Shown in pieces: positions 54,523 through 64,000 of a DNA stretch of 64,000 nt. Position 1 is the stretch's first letter, and each line of letters begins with the position of its first letter. The notes below the pieces were generated by a model. The model worked only from the letters and a program-made list of their open reading frames with translations, was not told the origin of the DNA and searched no databases. The stretch covers positions 124,001 through 188,000 of the forward strand of contig JAGYKX010000008.1 of assembly GCA_018401115.1 (NCBI GenBank), written 5' to 3'. Source of the stretch: Flavobacteriaceae bacterium. GTDB lineage: Bacteria > Bacteroidota > Bacteroidia > Flavobacteriales > Flavobacteriaceae. A program made the position numbers and the translations under genes.

Positions 54523-54643
54523 TGAATTCAATTGATTTTTTTTGAATTCTACCATTTAAGCCATTTTTATTAAGGAATTGCAGTGAAATCAATTTTAAAA
54601 CTGAGAATAATAGAAGTGATACTGCTCAGCTTTAGATCAAAAT

Positions 54644-55597
54644 TTAAAACACCTCAGCAGCTATGGCTTCTATATTACTGGATTTACCCATGGAATAATA
54701 ATGCAAAACGGGTACGCCGGCAGCCATGAGCTCTTTAGACTGCGCAATGGCCCACTCAATTCCTACCTGTCTTACGGCGGCTTTGTCTTTTGCGTCAGAG
54801 ACTGCGTCTATGAGGTCCTGAGGCAAGTCTAGACTGAATACCTGAGGTAAAAGTTGCAGGTGTTTTTCTACTGCAATGGGTTTAATACCCGGAATAATAG
54901 GTACATGTATACCCATTTCTTTAGCGGCTGCTACAAACTCAAAGTACTTTTGGTTGTCAAAAAACATTTGGGTTACTACGTAGTCTGCGCCTGCGTCTAC
55001 CTTCTCTTTAAGCCTTTTGAGGTCTTGTTGTAAGGAAGGTGCTTCCATGTGTTTCTCTGGATACCCAGCTACACCAATACAAAAGGAGCTCGAATGGGCG
55101 CTTTCAATTTCTTCATGCAGGTACTTTCCAGCACCCAAGTCTTTTATTTGCCCCACTAGGTCCTTTGCATAAGTATGCCCCCCAGGAGTGGCTTCAAAAT
55201 AACGTTGGCCGGCCATGGCATCGCCCCTTAGGGCCATGACATTTTCTATCCCTAAATACTGACAGTCTACTAATAAGTATTCGGTCTCTTCTTTGGTGAA
55301 ACCACCGCAGAGTACATGAGGAACTGTGTCTACCCCATACTTATGCTTTATGGAAGCGCAAATACCAACGGTACCTGGTCTCATTCTGGTAAGCTTTTTC
55401 TCCAACAGACCTTCTTTCTTTAAATAGACAAATTCCTCCCTAGAGGTGGTCACATCTATAAAGGGGGGATTAAAGGCCATCAGTGGGTCTATATTGTTGT
55501 AAAGCTCCTGAATATTCCCGCCTTTAACGGGTGGGACTATTTCAAAGGAAAATAAGGTGTTCCCTTTTGCGGCTGCTATGTGCTGGGTAATCTTCAT
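54644..55597 (-). CDS. metF: Methylenetetrahydrofolate reductase
   Basis: MetF reduces 5,10-methylene-THF to 5-methyl-THF, the methyl donor for MetH. The ATG at 55597 (MKITQHIAAAKGNTLFSFEIVPP) is chosen because it lies 2 bp after metH and matches the family start; an upstream in-frame ATG at 55630 would lie inside metH. The 317-residue barrel shows FSFEIVPP with the catalytic Glu, VTTSREE, the ALRGD motif (about 120-124), and a FAD-binding region (VVTQMFFDN near 205). It is the last gene of the methionine operon. Confidence 0.95.
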   Translation of the reverse strand: MKITQHIAAAKGNTLFSFEIVPPVKGGNIQELYNNIDPLMAFNPPFIDVTTSREEFVYLKKEGLLEKKLTRMRPGTVGICASIKHKYGVDTVPHVLCGGFTKEETEYLLVDCQYLGIENVMALRGDAMAGQRYFEATPGGHTYAKDLVGQIKDLGAGKYLHEEIESAHSSSFCIGVAGYPEKHMEAPSLQQDLKRLKEKVDAGADYVVTQMFFDNQKYFEFVAAAKEMGIHVPIIPGIKPIAVEKHLQLLPQVFSLDLPQDLIDAVSDAKDKAAVRQVGIEWAIAQSKELMAAGVPVLHYYSMGKSSNIEAIAAEVF

Positions 55598-55599
55598 AT

Positions 55600-58500
55600 T
55601 TATATGTCTGCTAAATTTGGGGCCAACCACTTCTTGGCAGTGGCTACAGGAATATCTTTTCTAAAGGCAAAATCTTCCAATTGGTCTTGGGTAATCTTAC
55701 CTACACCAAAGTATTTGGCTTCTGGGTGGGCAAAATAATACCCTGATACAGAGGCTGCTGGCCACATTGCCAAACTCTCCGTTAGACTAACACCTATCTT
55801 TTCTTCTACCTCTAGTAGTTTCCAAAGCGTGATTTTCTCTAAATGATCCGGACAGGCCGGGTATCCTGGGGCTGGTCTGATCCCTTTATACTCCTCTGCT
55901 ATCAATGCCTCTGGATCTAGAGATTCTTGTGCGGCATACCCCCAATGTGACTTTCTAACTTCTCCATGTAAGTATTCTGCAAAGGCCTCTGCTAGTCTAT
56001 CTGCCAAGGCTTTTACCATGATGGAGTTAAAGTCATCTAAAGCAGCCTGATAGGTCAAAGCCATTTCTTCTGATCCAAAACCTGCGGTCACACAAAAGGC
56101 CCCCATATGGTCTTGAACGCCGTCACTAAGAGGGGCTATATAATCTGAAAGGGCTCTGTGTGCCACCCCTTCTTTTTTCTTGATTTGCTGTCTAAGGGTC
56201 CTGAAAATATAAGTAGTATTGGTGTCTTTTTGAACGGAAATGTCGTCTGAGCCAGAACGTTCCGCAAGAAATAATCCAAACACCGCTTTTGCCGTAAATT
56301 TCTCTTCTGAGATAATTTTTTCCAACATGGCTTGGGCTTCTTCAAAAAGACTACTTGCCTGTTCTCCCACCACAGCATCTGTTAGAATGTCTGGGAAACG
56401 TCCGTGTAACTCCCAACTTCTAAAAAATGGAGTCCAATCTATAAAAGGCACTAAGGCCCTTAAATCTTGCTTTTCAATGACTTGAATACCCAATTGATTG
56501 GGCGCTGGAGCAAGGTCCTTTTTAAAATTCAATTTAAGGGCGTTCTCTCTTGCCTGTGCTAGAGACACATATTCTTTGGTTTTAGACCTGTTTAGGAATT
56601 GATCTCTAAACTGATCATAGTCTTGTTTTAGTTTGGCTTTATAAGAAGCTGAAGTATCTGGTTGCAACAAATCTCCCACTACGGTCACCGCCCTTGAGGC
56701 GTCATTGACATGCACTACCGTTTGCCCGTACTGAGGCGCAATTTTCACTGCGGTATGTGCTTTGGAAGTGGTGGCACCACCAATAAGTAATGGCATGGTA
56801 AAGCCTTCACGTTGCATGGCTTCTGCCAAGAAAACCATCTCATCTAAAGAAGGGGTAATGAGCCCGCTGAGTCCTATGGCGTCTACTTGGTGCTCTTTAG
56901 CCGCGGCAATAATTTTATCTGGTGGCACCATTACCCCCAAATCTATGATCTCATAATTATTACAAGCCAATACCACACTCACAATATTTTTTCCAATATC
57001 ATGCACATCTCCTTTCACGGTGGCCATGAGTATTTTTCCAGCAGATTGTGAGGCCGTAGCGTCATAATCTACTTGTAGTTTTTTAGCTTCTTCTATATAA
57101 GGCAGCAAATAAGCGACTGCTTTTTTCATGACCCTGGCAGATTTCACTACCTGTGGCAAGAACATTTTTCCACTACCAAAAAGATCACCTACTACATTCA
57201 TTCCTGTCATTAAATGCCCCTCTATAACTTGAATAGGTGCAGAAACAGTATTTCTAGCTGCTTCTACATCTTCAATAATATAGGTGTCTAAGCCTTTTAC
57301 AAGTGCTCTGGTAATTCTGTTCTGAAGGGGTTCTTCTCTCCAGGAGAGATCTACCTTGCTTTCTTTTTTGGTGCCTACAAATCCTTCTGCAAAATCCAAC
57401 AAGCGTTCGGTAGCGTCTGCTCTTCTATTGAGAATCACATCTTCTACATGCTCTAAAAGCTCTTTTGGAATGTCTGAATACACCTCCAACATTGCAGGAT
57501 TTACAATTCCCATATTCATCCCTGCCTTAACAGCATGGTACAAAAATACAGAGTGCATGGCTTCCCGCACTGGATTGTTTCCTCTAAAGCTAAAAGACAC
57601 ATTACTCACCCCGCCACTTACGGACACCCCGGGAAGGTTTTCTCTAACCCATTGGGTCGCTTTAATAAAATCTATGGCATTTAATTTATGCTCGTCCATC
57701 CCTGTTGCTACAGGAAATATATTTAAATCGAAAATAATATCTTGGGCAGGGAAATCTATGCGTTCTACCAATAAGTCATAAGACCGCTTGGCAATTTCAA
57801 TCCTACGTTCGTAATTGTCTGCCTGCCCTACCTCATCAAAAGCCATAATAATCACGGCAGCCCCATAATTTTTAATTTTGAGAGCCTGCTCTAAAAAGAG
57901 GGCTTCTCCTTCTTTTAAAGAGATAGAGTTTACCACACATTTTCCTTGCACTACGCGGAGTCCTGCTTCTATAATAGGCCACTTAGAACTATCTATCATA
58001 ATAGGCACTCTGGAAATATCTGGCTCAGCAACTACTAAATTTAAGAAATTAACCATGGCTTCCTCTCCGTCTATGAGACCGTCATCCATATTAATATCTA
58101 TGATTTGAGCCCCGTTTTCTACCTGCTCTCTGGCTACTGCCAGGGCCTGGTCGTAAGATTCCTCCTTAATGAGTCTCAGGAACATCTTAGAGCCTGCCAC
58201 ATTGGTGCGCTCCCCTATATTGACAAAATTTAAATCTGGAGTGAGCACCAAAGGCTCTAATCCAGACAACTGCATAGGCCCCATTTGCTTTGGGCTGATT
58301 TTTCTGGGAGACGCTTTGGCGGCTATAGCGGCTATGGCTTCTATATGTGCTGGCCTTGTTCCACAACAACCCCCTACAATATTCACCAATCCTAAATCTA
58401 CATATTCTTGAATTTGAGCAGCCATTTCAGCGGCACTTTCATCATAGCCCCCAAAAGCGTTTGGCAATCCTGCATTCGGGTGTGTAGAAATCCCAAATGG

Positions 58501-59313
58501 GGCTTTTTTAGCCAATACTTCTAAATGAGGCAATAGAGCCTTTGCCCCCAAAGCACAATTAAAACCAACAGACAAAAGATCTGAATGTGATATGGAAATT
58601 AAAAATGCTTCTGCTGTTTGCCCAGAAAGGGTTCTTCCTGAGGCATCTGTTATAGTACCACTCACCATGACTGGGGTGGCTATATTTCTCTCTGCTTTTA
58701 CCTCATCAATAGCGTATAATGCTGCTTTTGCATTCAAGGTGTCAAAAACCGTTTCTACCAATAAAATATCTACCCCTGCATCTAATAAGGCTTCTACTTG
58801 CTGCCTATAGGCAATTCTCAGGTCTTCAAAACTAACGGCTCTGTATCCTGGATTGTTTACATCTGGAGACAGGCTAGCGGTTCTGTTGGTAGGGCCTATA
58901 CTTCCTGCCACATACCTGGGCTTAGAAGGATCCAAAAGGGTGTATTTTTCTGCTGCTTTTAAAGCAATTTTAGTGGCCTCGTAATTGAGCTCATATACTA
59001 AATCTTCCATGTAATAATCTGCCATAGCAATGGTAGTGCATGAGAAGGTATTGGTTTCTATAATATCTGCACCCGCCGCTAAATACTTTTCATGAATGGT
59101 TTGGATGGCCTCTGGCTGGGTAAGGGTGAGTAAGTCGTTATTTCCCTGAAGCGGATGCTGGTATGTGGCAAACCTACTCCCTCTGTAATCTTCTTCAGAA
59201 AATTTATACTCCTGAATCATGGTACCCATAGCACCATCCAGTACCAAAACCTTTTCTTTAACAAGGTCTTTTACTAATGGCTTATCTAGGGTATATTGGG
59301 GTGTGTTACTCAA
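55600..59313 (-). CDS. metH: Cobalamin-dependent methionine synthase
   Basis: The 1237-residue product is a full-length MetH. The homocysteine domain (about 1-330) has zinc-binding Cys in GFNCALG and GGCCGTRP. The pterin domain (about 355-620) shows [13 protein letters not shown]. The cap and B12-binding domain (about 660-900) has the [10 protein letters not shown] motif, where His ligates cobalt. The C-terminal activation domain (about 910-1237) has the SAM-binding [15 protein letters not shown]. It needs vitamin B12, so this organism must import or make it. It lies 12 bp after the sulfhydrylase. Confidence 0.98.
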   Translation of the reverse strand: MSNTPQYTLDKPLVKDLVKEKVLVLDGAMGTMIQEYKFSEEDYRGSRFATYQHPLQGNNDLLTLTQPEAIQTIHEKYLAAGADIIETNTFSCTTIAMADYYMEDLVYELNYEATKIALKAAEKYTLLDPSKPRYVAGSIGPTNRTASLSPDVNNPGYRAVSFEDLRIAYRQQVEALLDAGVDILLVETVFDTLNAKAALYAIDEVKAERNIATPVMVSGTITDASGRTLSGQTAEAFLISISHSDLLSVGFNCALGAKALLPHLEVLAKKAPFGISTHPNAGLPNAFGGYDESAAEMAAQIQEYVDLGLVNIVGGCCGTRPAHIEAIAAIAAKASPRKISPKQMGPMQLSGLEPLVLTPDLNFVNIGERTNVAGSKMFLRLIKEESYDQALAVAREQVENGAQIIDINMDDGLIDGEEAMVNFLNLVVAEPDISRVPIMIDSSKWPIIEAGLRVVQGKCVVNSISLKEGEALFLEQALKIKNYGAAVIIMAFDEVGQADNYERRIEIAKRSYDLLVERIDFPAQDIIFDLNIFPVATGMDEHKLNAIDFIKATQWVRENLPGVSVSGGVSNVSFSFRGNNPVREAMHSVFLYHAVKAGMNMGIVNPAMLEVYSDIPKELLEHVEDVILNRRADATERLLDFAEGFVGTKKESKVDLSWREEPLQNRITRALVKGLDTYIIEDVEAARNTVSAPIQVIEGHLMTGMNVVGDLFGSGKMFLPQVVKSARVMKKAVAYLLPYIEEAKKLQVDYDATASQSAGKILMATVKGDVHDIGKNIVSVVLACNNYEIIDLGVMVPPDKIIAAAKEHQVDAIGLSGLITPSLDEMVFLAEAMQREGFTMPLLIGGATTSKAHTAVKIAPQYGQTVVHVNDASRAVTVVGDLLQPDTSASYKAKLKQDYDQFRDQFLNRSKTKEYVSLAQARENALKLNFKKDLAPAPNQLGIQVIEKQDLRALVPFIDWTPFFRSWELHGRFPDILTDAVVGEQASSLFEEAQAMLEKIISEEKFTAKAVFGLFLAERSGSDDISVQKDTNTTYIFRTLRQQIKKKEGVAHRALSDYIAPLSDGVQDHMGAFCVTAGFGSEEMALTYQAALDDFNSIMVKALADRLAEAFAEYLHGEVRKSHWGYAAQESLDPEALIAEEYKGIRPAPGYPACPDHLEKITLWKLLEVEEKIGVSLTESLAMWPAASVSGYYFAHPEAKYFGVGKITQDQLEDFAFRKDIPVATAKKWLAPNLADI

Positions 59314-59325
59314 AATAATATATTT

Positions 59326-60507
59326 TTAAAGGGTCGCTTTTTCAATGGCTTGTGATACGTCTTTGATAATGTCTGCTATATTTTCTAATCCTACAGACAC
59401 CCTAATCAGACCATCTGTAATACCGGATTCTAACCTATCTTCTGGAGATAATTTGGCATGTGTGGTGCTAGCTGGATGGGTTACTATACTTCTGGAATCT
59501 CCCAGGTTTGCAGAGAGCGATAGCATTTGAATACTATTAAAGAATTTCTTTCCAGTGTCTAAACCACCTTCTAATTCAAAAGCCACTACAGCGCCACCGG
59601 CCCTCATTTGCTTTTTAGCCACCTCATATTTAGGATGAGACTTCAAGAAAGGATACTTGACCATTTTTACCGAATCGTGGGCTTCTAAAAACTGCGCCAA
59701 ACCTAGGGCATTATCGCAATGACGGTCTACTCTTACCGCCAAAGTTTCCAAACTTTTAGAAAGTATCCAAGCATTAAAAGGAGACATGGCTGGTCCTGAT
59801 ATTCTTGAAAATCTATAAATTTTATCTATTAAAGCTTCTTCCCCTACGGTAATTCCTCCAAGTACCCTTCCTTGGCCATCTATGAGTTTGGTAGCAGAAT
59901 GCACCACCAAATGAGCTCCAAAAGAAATGGGTTGTTGTAAATATGGAGAAGCAAAACAATTGTCTACAATTAAAATAAGGCTGTGTTTCTTGGCTATATC
60001 ACCAATCATTTGAAGGTCTAAAATATCTACGCCTGGATTGGTAGGAGACTCTACATAGATCACTTTTGTATTGGGCTTAATTAAAGCCTCTATGGCTGCA
60101 GCAGAATCATTTATATTGAAGAGATCTGTGCTTATTTGCCATTTTGGAAAGAAATTCTGGTATAAGCTCATTGTAGAACCAAACACACTACTACAAGACA
60201 CAATATGATCTCCACTTTCTAACAACGCTGCAAAAGTACTGTATACTGCGGACATTCCAGACGCAAAAGCAAAACCCGCTTCTGCCCCTTCCATCTGACA
60301 AACTTTGCTTATTAATTCAGAAGTATTCGGATTCGCATATCTGGAGTAAATATTCCGGTCTTTCTCTTCTGCAAAGGAAGCTCGCATGTCTTCTGCGTCT
60401 TCGAAAACAAAGCTAGAGGTTAAATACAAAGGACTAGAATGCTCAAGATTCCCGCTACGGTCCATTTGCATTCTAATAGCATTGGTTTCAAATTCTCTTT
60501 CTTCCAT
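59326..60507 (-). CDS. metZ: O-succinyl/O-acetylhomoserine sulfhydrylase (MetZ-type)
   Basis: The 393-residue product is a Cys/Met metabolism PLP enzyme: YSRYANPNTSELISKVCQMEGAEAGFAFASGMSA (PLP-phosphate and substrate region, about 55-88) and the PLP Lys in LVVHSATKLIDGQGRVLGG (about 197-215). The neighbouring metX and metH make direct sulfhydrylation of an acylated homoserine to homocysteine the likely reaction. Cystathionine gamma-synthase or lyase activity cannot be excluded, since this family is hard to separate. It lies 46 bp downstream of the metX-thrA fusion. Confidence 0.87.
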   Translation of the reverse strand: MEEREFETNAIRMQMDRSGNLEHSSPLYLTSSFVFEDAEDMRASFAEEKDRNIYSRYANPNTSELISKVCQMEGAEAGFAFASGMSAVYSTFAALLESGDHIVSCSSVFGSTMSLYQNFFPKWQISTDLFNINDSAAAIEALIKPNTKVIYVESPTNPGVDILDLQMIGDIAKKHSLILIVDNCFASPYLQQPISFGAHLVVHSATKLIDGQGRVLGGITVGEEALIDKIYRFSRISGPAMSPFNAWILSKSLETLAVRVDRHCDNALGLAQFLEAHDSVKMVKYPFLKSHPKYEVAKKQMRAGGAVVAFELEGGLDTGKKFFNSIQMLSLSANLGDSRSIVTHPASTTHAKLSPEDRLESGITDGLIRVSVGLENIADIIKDVSQAIEKATL

Positions 60508-60553
60508 ATATATCTATTCAACTAATTTCCCTACTTGAGCACCTGCACCACGG

Positions 60554-63500
60554 TTAATTCTTCTCCACAATTCTTAAAATGTCTCCAAAGACTCCTCTTG
60601 CGGTGACTGTGGCACCTGCACCGGCGCCTTGAATAACAATAGGCTGGTCTCCATAAGATTCTGTATATATTTCAATAATAGAATCTGCCCCTTTTACCTG
60701 ACCTAAGGGGCTTTGTTTGGGCACTTTACAAAGTCCCGCACTGAGTTGACCTTTCTCTTTTTGCAAATCGCCCCCTAAAACCCCTACATATCTCAGGACC
60801 TCATCTGGAGCTAAGCCTGCTTTAATCTCTGCAAATATAGGATCTAATTTAGACATTTGTGCTAAGAATTCAGGGGCATCTAGTGCCTGTAATCCTTCTG
60901 GGATTAAATTTTCAATCACCCCCTCTGAAAATTCATTCTTTAAATCTAACTCTCTCGCCAAAATAAGTAGTTTCCTACCCACATCGTTTCCGTTGAGGTC
61001 TTCCCTTGGGTCAGGCTCCGTATAGCCATTATTCAAAGCCTCTTGTACGACTTGTGAAAAAGGGATTACTGCTGTTGAAAAAGTGTTGAATATATAGCTC
61101 AACGAGCCTGAGAATACCCCTCTAATCTGAGTGATGTTTTCTCCAGAAAGATGGAGTAATTTAATGGTGTCTATCAGGGGTAGTCCAGCACCTACATTGG
61201 TCTCATATAAGTATTGCTTTTGATACTCTCCTAGGGTTTCCCTCAGGGATTTGTATTGATTAAACGGTAAGGTATTGGCAATTTTATTAGAAGAAACCAG
61301 GTCAAACCCATGACGGACAAAGCCTTCGTAATGCTTCACAAAAAGGGAGCTTGCCGTATTGTCTACCAGTATTAAATTTTCTAAATGCTGCTCCTGGGCG
61401 TACGAAAAGAGTTTTTCAAAATGTACCGCTTCTCCTAAAGTATTGAGGTCTGAACGCCAATCTTGTGAAGCCGTTCCAATTCCTTTTGCATTCAACAACA
61501 TCTTTTTGGAATTTAAAAGGGCAAAAACCTGAAGTTTTATTCCTTTTCTCGCTTCAATCTGAGGGGCGGTCTTTAAAATTTGGTCAATGAGCGCACCGCC
61601 TACTTGCCCCACACCTACTACGGCGATATTCACTTTTTTAGGCTGTCCAAAAATCTGAGCATGCATGACGTTCAGTGACTTGTTTAGGTCTTTTTTAAGC
61701 AAGACCAAAGAAACATTTTTACCCGTGACCGTATTGTTAAAAAGCAAAGGCACTATCTGGTTTTTAATAAGCGCATTATAAGGTTTGTGAAAAGAGCTCA
61801 AATCTTGGCCAACAATAGAAATAACAGAGACCTGATCTACTGCATATATTCTATTGACATCCTGGGCATAAAAATCTTGCTCAAATTCTCGCTCTAAGGA
61901 AATAATAGCCTCGGTAGCGTCTTTTGCGGCTACCACCAAACCAATCCCTCTTTCAGAAGAACCCTGAGAAATAATACTGACACTAATATGGGCATTCCCC
62001 AGGGTTTTAAAAATACGGGCATCTACTCCTGCTTTTCCCAACAAACCGCGTCCTTCTATGTTAATAAGGGTCACATCTGCTATCACTGAGAGGGATTTAA
62101 TACCCGCCTCAGTGGGTGTGGCACTAATGAGCGTCCCTTCGTTGTCTGCCTTAAAGGTGTTTAAAATTCTAAGGGGAATGTTTTTTTCAATGAGTGGAAT
62201 AATGGTTTTAGCGTGTAGTATGGTAGCCCCAAAATTAGCCAACTCATTGGCCTCGCTATAAGACAAAGCGGCAATTTTTTCTGCTTCTGGCACCAAGTTA
62301 GGGTCTGCGGTGTAAATCCCGTCTACATGGGTGAAGTTCTGAAGCTCTCCAGCGTCTAAAAAACTTGCGATTAGGGCAGCTGAATAATTACTCCCATTAC
62401 GCCCTAGCGTAGTGGTTTCTCCTTTTTCATTAGAACCAATAAAACCTGTAAAAACGGGAATATTCTGAGGGGCTAATGCCTCATAAGCCCCTAAGACGGC
62501 TTTTTTTGACAGGGCTTCTTTTACAGATGCATTTCCAAAGTCACTATTGGTTTTAATCAATGCCCTCGTATCTAAAAGTTGTGCGTCTATTCCTTGCTGT
62601 GAAAGTAAATAAACCAGTGTTTTTGCAGCGAGTAATTCTCCAAAAGACAAGACTTGGTCTTTGGTCTTTTCACTGTAATCTTTAATGAGGGTTACCCCAG
62701 CTAAAATCTGACTCAGTTGTTCAAATTCATGGGCTAAAATAGGCTCCTTTAATGGTGTGGTTTGTTGGGCTTTGAAAAAGTCTAGGGTAGGATGGTAGTC
62801 CTGGCCTTGGGACGCAAGTTCCAACAAACGCTCTAATTGGTCAGTAGCATTGTCTCTGGCAGAAACCACCAAGGCTATGGGTTGCTGGGATGCTATTTTA
62901 GCAGCTACAATCTCAATGACTTTAGAAAGGCCCTCTCCATTGGCCAATGAAGTGCCTCCAAACTTTAATACCTGTACCTTGGCTGCCGCTGCTTGAGGTT
63001 TAAAAATACCTGCCAAAAGGACCTCTAACTGCTCAAATTCTAGCAAAAAGGCATCGTGGCCATGCACAGAAGTAATTTCTCCATAGGTCACATTGGACTG
63101 AGATTGTGCCAGCTGCTTAAACGTTTCTTTATTTTCAGTAGCCGTAAAAAACAAATCTGAGTCTACCCCTATAATGTGAATATGAGTGTCACTCTCTTGT
63201 AATTTTCTAAAAGCCTCCGGGCCATTTTTGGTAATGTCTATGGATCGCAACAGCTGATTCACCAATTTATACGCAGACAACTGAAACCTAGACTGCAATT
63301 TTTCTCCATGGTGGGTAAGCCAACTCTCTACATTGAATACCTGAAGGGCTTCATTGGTGCTTCTATTAAAGCGCTGGTTAAAAGATTCAGGAGTCCTGTA
63401 ACACAACATAGCGTGCATGCGCGCGTCGTGAACTGGTTGCTTGGAATTTAATAAAAATTGTTCCTGTATTTGACAATTGGCAATGAGCCAATCGGTAGAT

Positions 63501-63946
63501 TTCCAATCTGAGGCTACTGGAATTAAGTGCGACGTAATCTCTGGACTTAAAGCCGCCATTTCCCAGGCAATTCCACCCCCGAGAGACCCACCAATAATCG
63601 CGTAAAGCTTTGAAACTCCTAAAGCTTCCAAGCCCAATAAAAATAACTGCGCCATGTCTTTGGCTACAAATTGTTTGTACGCATCTATCACAAAACCGTC
63701 GTATCCATTGCCTGGAATATTAAAAGCCAAGACTGCATACCGATTGGTGTCAATACATTTTTCGGGACCAATCAAGGCAGACCACCAACCGTCCTCTCCC
63801 GCCACATTGGAGTTTCCTGTAAGGGCATGGTTCACTAAAACAACTGGAGCCTGGTTCAAAGGAAGACCAAAGTGCTCATAGCTCAAGGAAATATCTTGTG
63901 TATGATCCGACTGTGTTTTAAAGGCTTTAATAGCGAGCTTTTTCAT
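60554..63946 (-). CDS. Trifunctional fusion: homoserine O-acyltransferase (MetX-like) / aspartokinase / homoserine dehydrogenase
   Basis: The 1130-residue product joins three domains. Residues about 1-320 are an alpha/beta-hydrolase of the MetX family, with the nucleophile elbow IGGSLGGGIAWEMAA (about 117-131), Asp in GVDSDLFF and His in HGHDAFLLEFE. Residues about 325-780 form an aspartokinase (VLKFGGTSLANGEG; FTGFIGSNEKGETTTLGRNGSNYSAAL) with an ACT-like region (SVIADVTLINIEGRGLLGKAG). Residues about 785-1130 form homoserine dehydrogenase (IAVVGVGQVGGALIDQIL; GYTEPDPREDLNGNDVGRKLLILAREL). All active-site patterns look intact. It starts the methionine operon and carries a hairpin 15 bp before its ATG. 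Confidence 0.95.
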   Translation of the reverse strand: MKKLAIKAFKTQSDHTQDISLSYEHFGLPLNQAPVVLVNHALTGNSNVAGEDGWWSALIGPEKCIDTNRYAVLAFNIPGNGYDGFVIDAYKQFVAKDMAQLFLLGLEALGVSKLYAIIGGSLGGGIAWEMAALSPEITSHLIPVASDWKSTDWLIANCQIQEQFLLNSKQPVHDARMHAMLCYRTPESFNQRFNRSTNEALQVFNVESWLTHHGEKLQSRFQLSAYKLVNQLLRSIDITKNGPEAFRKLQESDTHIHIIGVDSDLFFTATENKETFKQLAQSQSNVTYGEITSVHGHDAFLLEFEQLEVLLAGIFKPQAAAAKVQVLKFGGTSLANGEGLSKVIEIVAAKIASQQPIALVVSARDNATDQLERLLELASQGQDYHPTLDFFKAQQTTPLKEPILAHEFEQLSQILAGVTLIKDYSEKTKDQVLSFGELLAAKTLVYLLSQQGIDAQLLDTRALIKTNSDFGNASVKEALSKKAVLGAYEALAPQNIPVFTGFIGSNEKGETTTLGRNGSNYSAALIASFLDAGELQNFTHVDGIYTADPNLVPEAEKIAALSYSEANELANFGATILHAKTIIPLIEKNIPLRILNTFKADNEGTLISATPTEAGIKSLSVIADVTLINIEGRGLLGKAGVDARIFKTLGNAHISVSIISQGSSERGIGLVVAAKDATEAIISLEREFEQDFYAQDVNRIYAVDQVSVISIVGQDLSSFHKPYNALIKNQIVPLLFNNTVTGKNVSLVLLKKDLNKSLNVMHAQIFGQPKKVNIAVVGVGQVGGALIDQILKTAPQIEARKGIKLQVFALLNSKKMLLNAKGIGTASQDWRSDLNTLGEAVHFEKLFSYAQEQHLENLILVDNTASSLFVKHYEGFVRHGFDLVSSNKIANTLPFNQYKSLRETLGEYQKQYLYETNVGAGLPLIDTIKLLHLSGENITQIRGVFSGSLSYIFNTFSTAVIPFSQVVQEALNNGYTEPDPREDLNGNDVGRKLLILARELDLKNEFSEGVIENLIPEGLQALDAPEFLAQMSKLDPIFAEIKAGLAPDEVLRYVGVLGGDLQKEKGQLSAGLCKVPKQSPLGQVKGADSIIEIYTESYGDQPIVIQGAGAGATVTARGVFGDILRIVEKN

Positions 63947-63987
63947 ATAAAATAAAATAAAGTGCCTACTCTTTTAAAAGTAGGCAC
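63947..63987 (-). terminator. Attenuator-like hairpin before the metX-thrA fusion
   Basis: GTGCCTACT (63962-63970) and AGTAGGCAC (63979-63987) form a perfect 9-bp stem with an 8-base loop. On the minus strand it is followed by a T-rich tract (TTTATTTTATTTTAT) that leads straight into the ATG at 63946. The tract is interrupted by A, so strength is uncertain, but its place only 15 bp before the first gene fits an attenuator or riboswitch expression platform. The sensor would lie beyond the window edge. Confidence 0.6.
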
Positions 63988-64000
63988 GTTATGGTTACAC

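Noticed and set aside
55600-55630. Apparent 31-bp overlap of metF with metH when the upstream ATG at 55630 is used
   Set aside because: The ATG at 55597 starts the conserved MetF N-terminus and lies 2 bp after the metH stop, so the longer form is an artefact.
57356-57781. Plus-strand 141-codon ORF within metH
   Set aside because: It is wholly antisense to strongly conserved metH coding sequence and has no family features; a shadow frame.

Overview
The window comes from a Bacteroidota genome, most likely a marine member of the Flavobacteriaceae. It is AT-rich and has two SusC/SusD outer-membrane pairs. Several promoters match the Bacteroidota form (TTG/TTTG, a 17-21 bp spacer, TAnnTTTG), and Shine-Dalgarno sites are essentially absent. 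The str and S10 ribosomal operons are joined as rpsL-rpsG-fusA-rpsJ-rplC-rplD-rplW. No CRISPR array, insertion sequence, prophage, rRNA or tRNA was seen.

Layout: (1) 1-5010, minus strand, ribosomal/elongation-factor operon with its promoter near 5000 and a structured, terminator-containing spacer between rpsJ and rplC. (2) 5.2-19.2 kb, accessory region: two SusC/SusD transport systems, a third-gene surface lipoprotein, a secreted arylsulfotransferase-like lipoprotein and two secreted proteins of unknown function. (3) 19.2-45.3 kb, mostly conserved housekeeping genes in short units: rlmB-rarA, a HAD phosphatase, a deacetylase-like protein, radC, adk-obgE-mpl, purK-purE, an M3 peptidase, a rhodanese, a UbiA-like membrane protein, gcvP, a KAS III-like enzyme, a methyltransferase/glycosyltransferase pair, a PafA-type phosphatase, mlaE-mlaF, a SprT-like protein, pirin, an SDR and rlmN. 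(4) 45.3-54.5 kb, minus strand: a long aromatic amino acid operon (pheA, aminotransferase, tyrA, DAHP synthase-chorismate mutase, a GIN-domain protein, rsgA, dtd, a MazG-like gene, aroA, queA). (5) 54.6-63.9 kb, minus strand: a methionine operon (metX-aspartokinase-homoserine dehydrogenase fusion, a metZ-type sulfhydrylase, metH, metF).

The clearest regulatory discovery lies before pheA. A 24-codon leader peptide contains the run FYFYFYF. It is followed by a perfect 9-bp inverted repeat, a sequence able to form an antiterminator, and a strong intrinsic terminator just before the pheA start codon. This is a complete ribosome-mediated attenuator reading both Phe and Tyr, the two end products of the operon. 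A terminator-like hairpin also sits 15 bp before the metX fusion, suggesting premature-termination control of the methionine operon by a sensor beyond the window edge. A third terminator-like element lies inside the ribosomal operon, before rplC. Together they suggest that premature termination is a common control device here.

The two biosynthetic operons are nearly self-contained. The methionine operon covers aspartate to aspartyl phosphate, homoserine oxidation/reduction, acyl activation, sulfhydrylation, methyl transfer and methyl-THF supply; asd is not in the window. The aromatic operon covers entry into the shikimate pathway, EPSP synthesis, and the chorismate-prephenate branches to Phe and Tyr.
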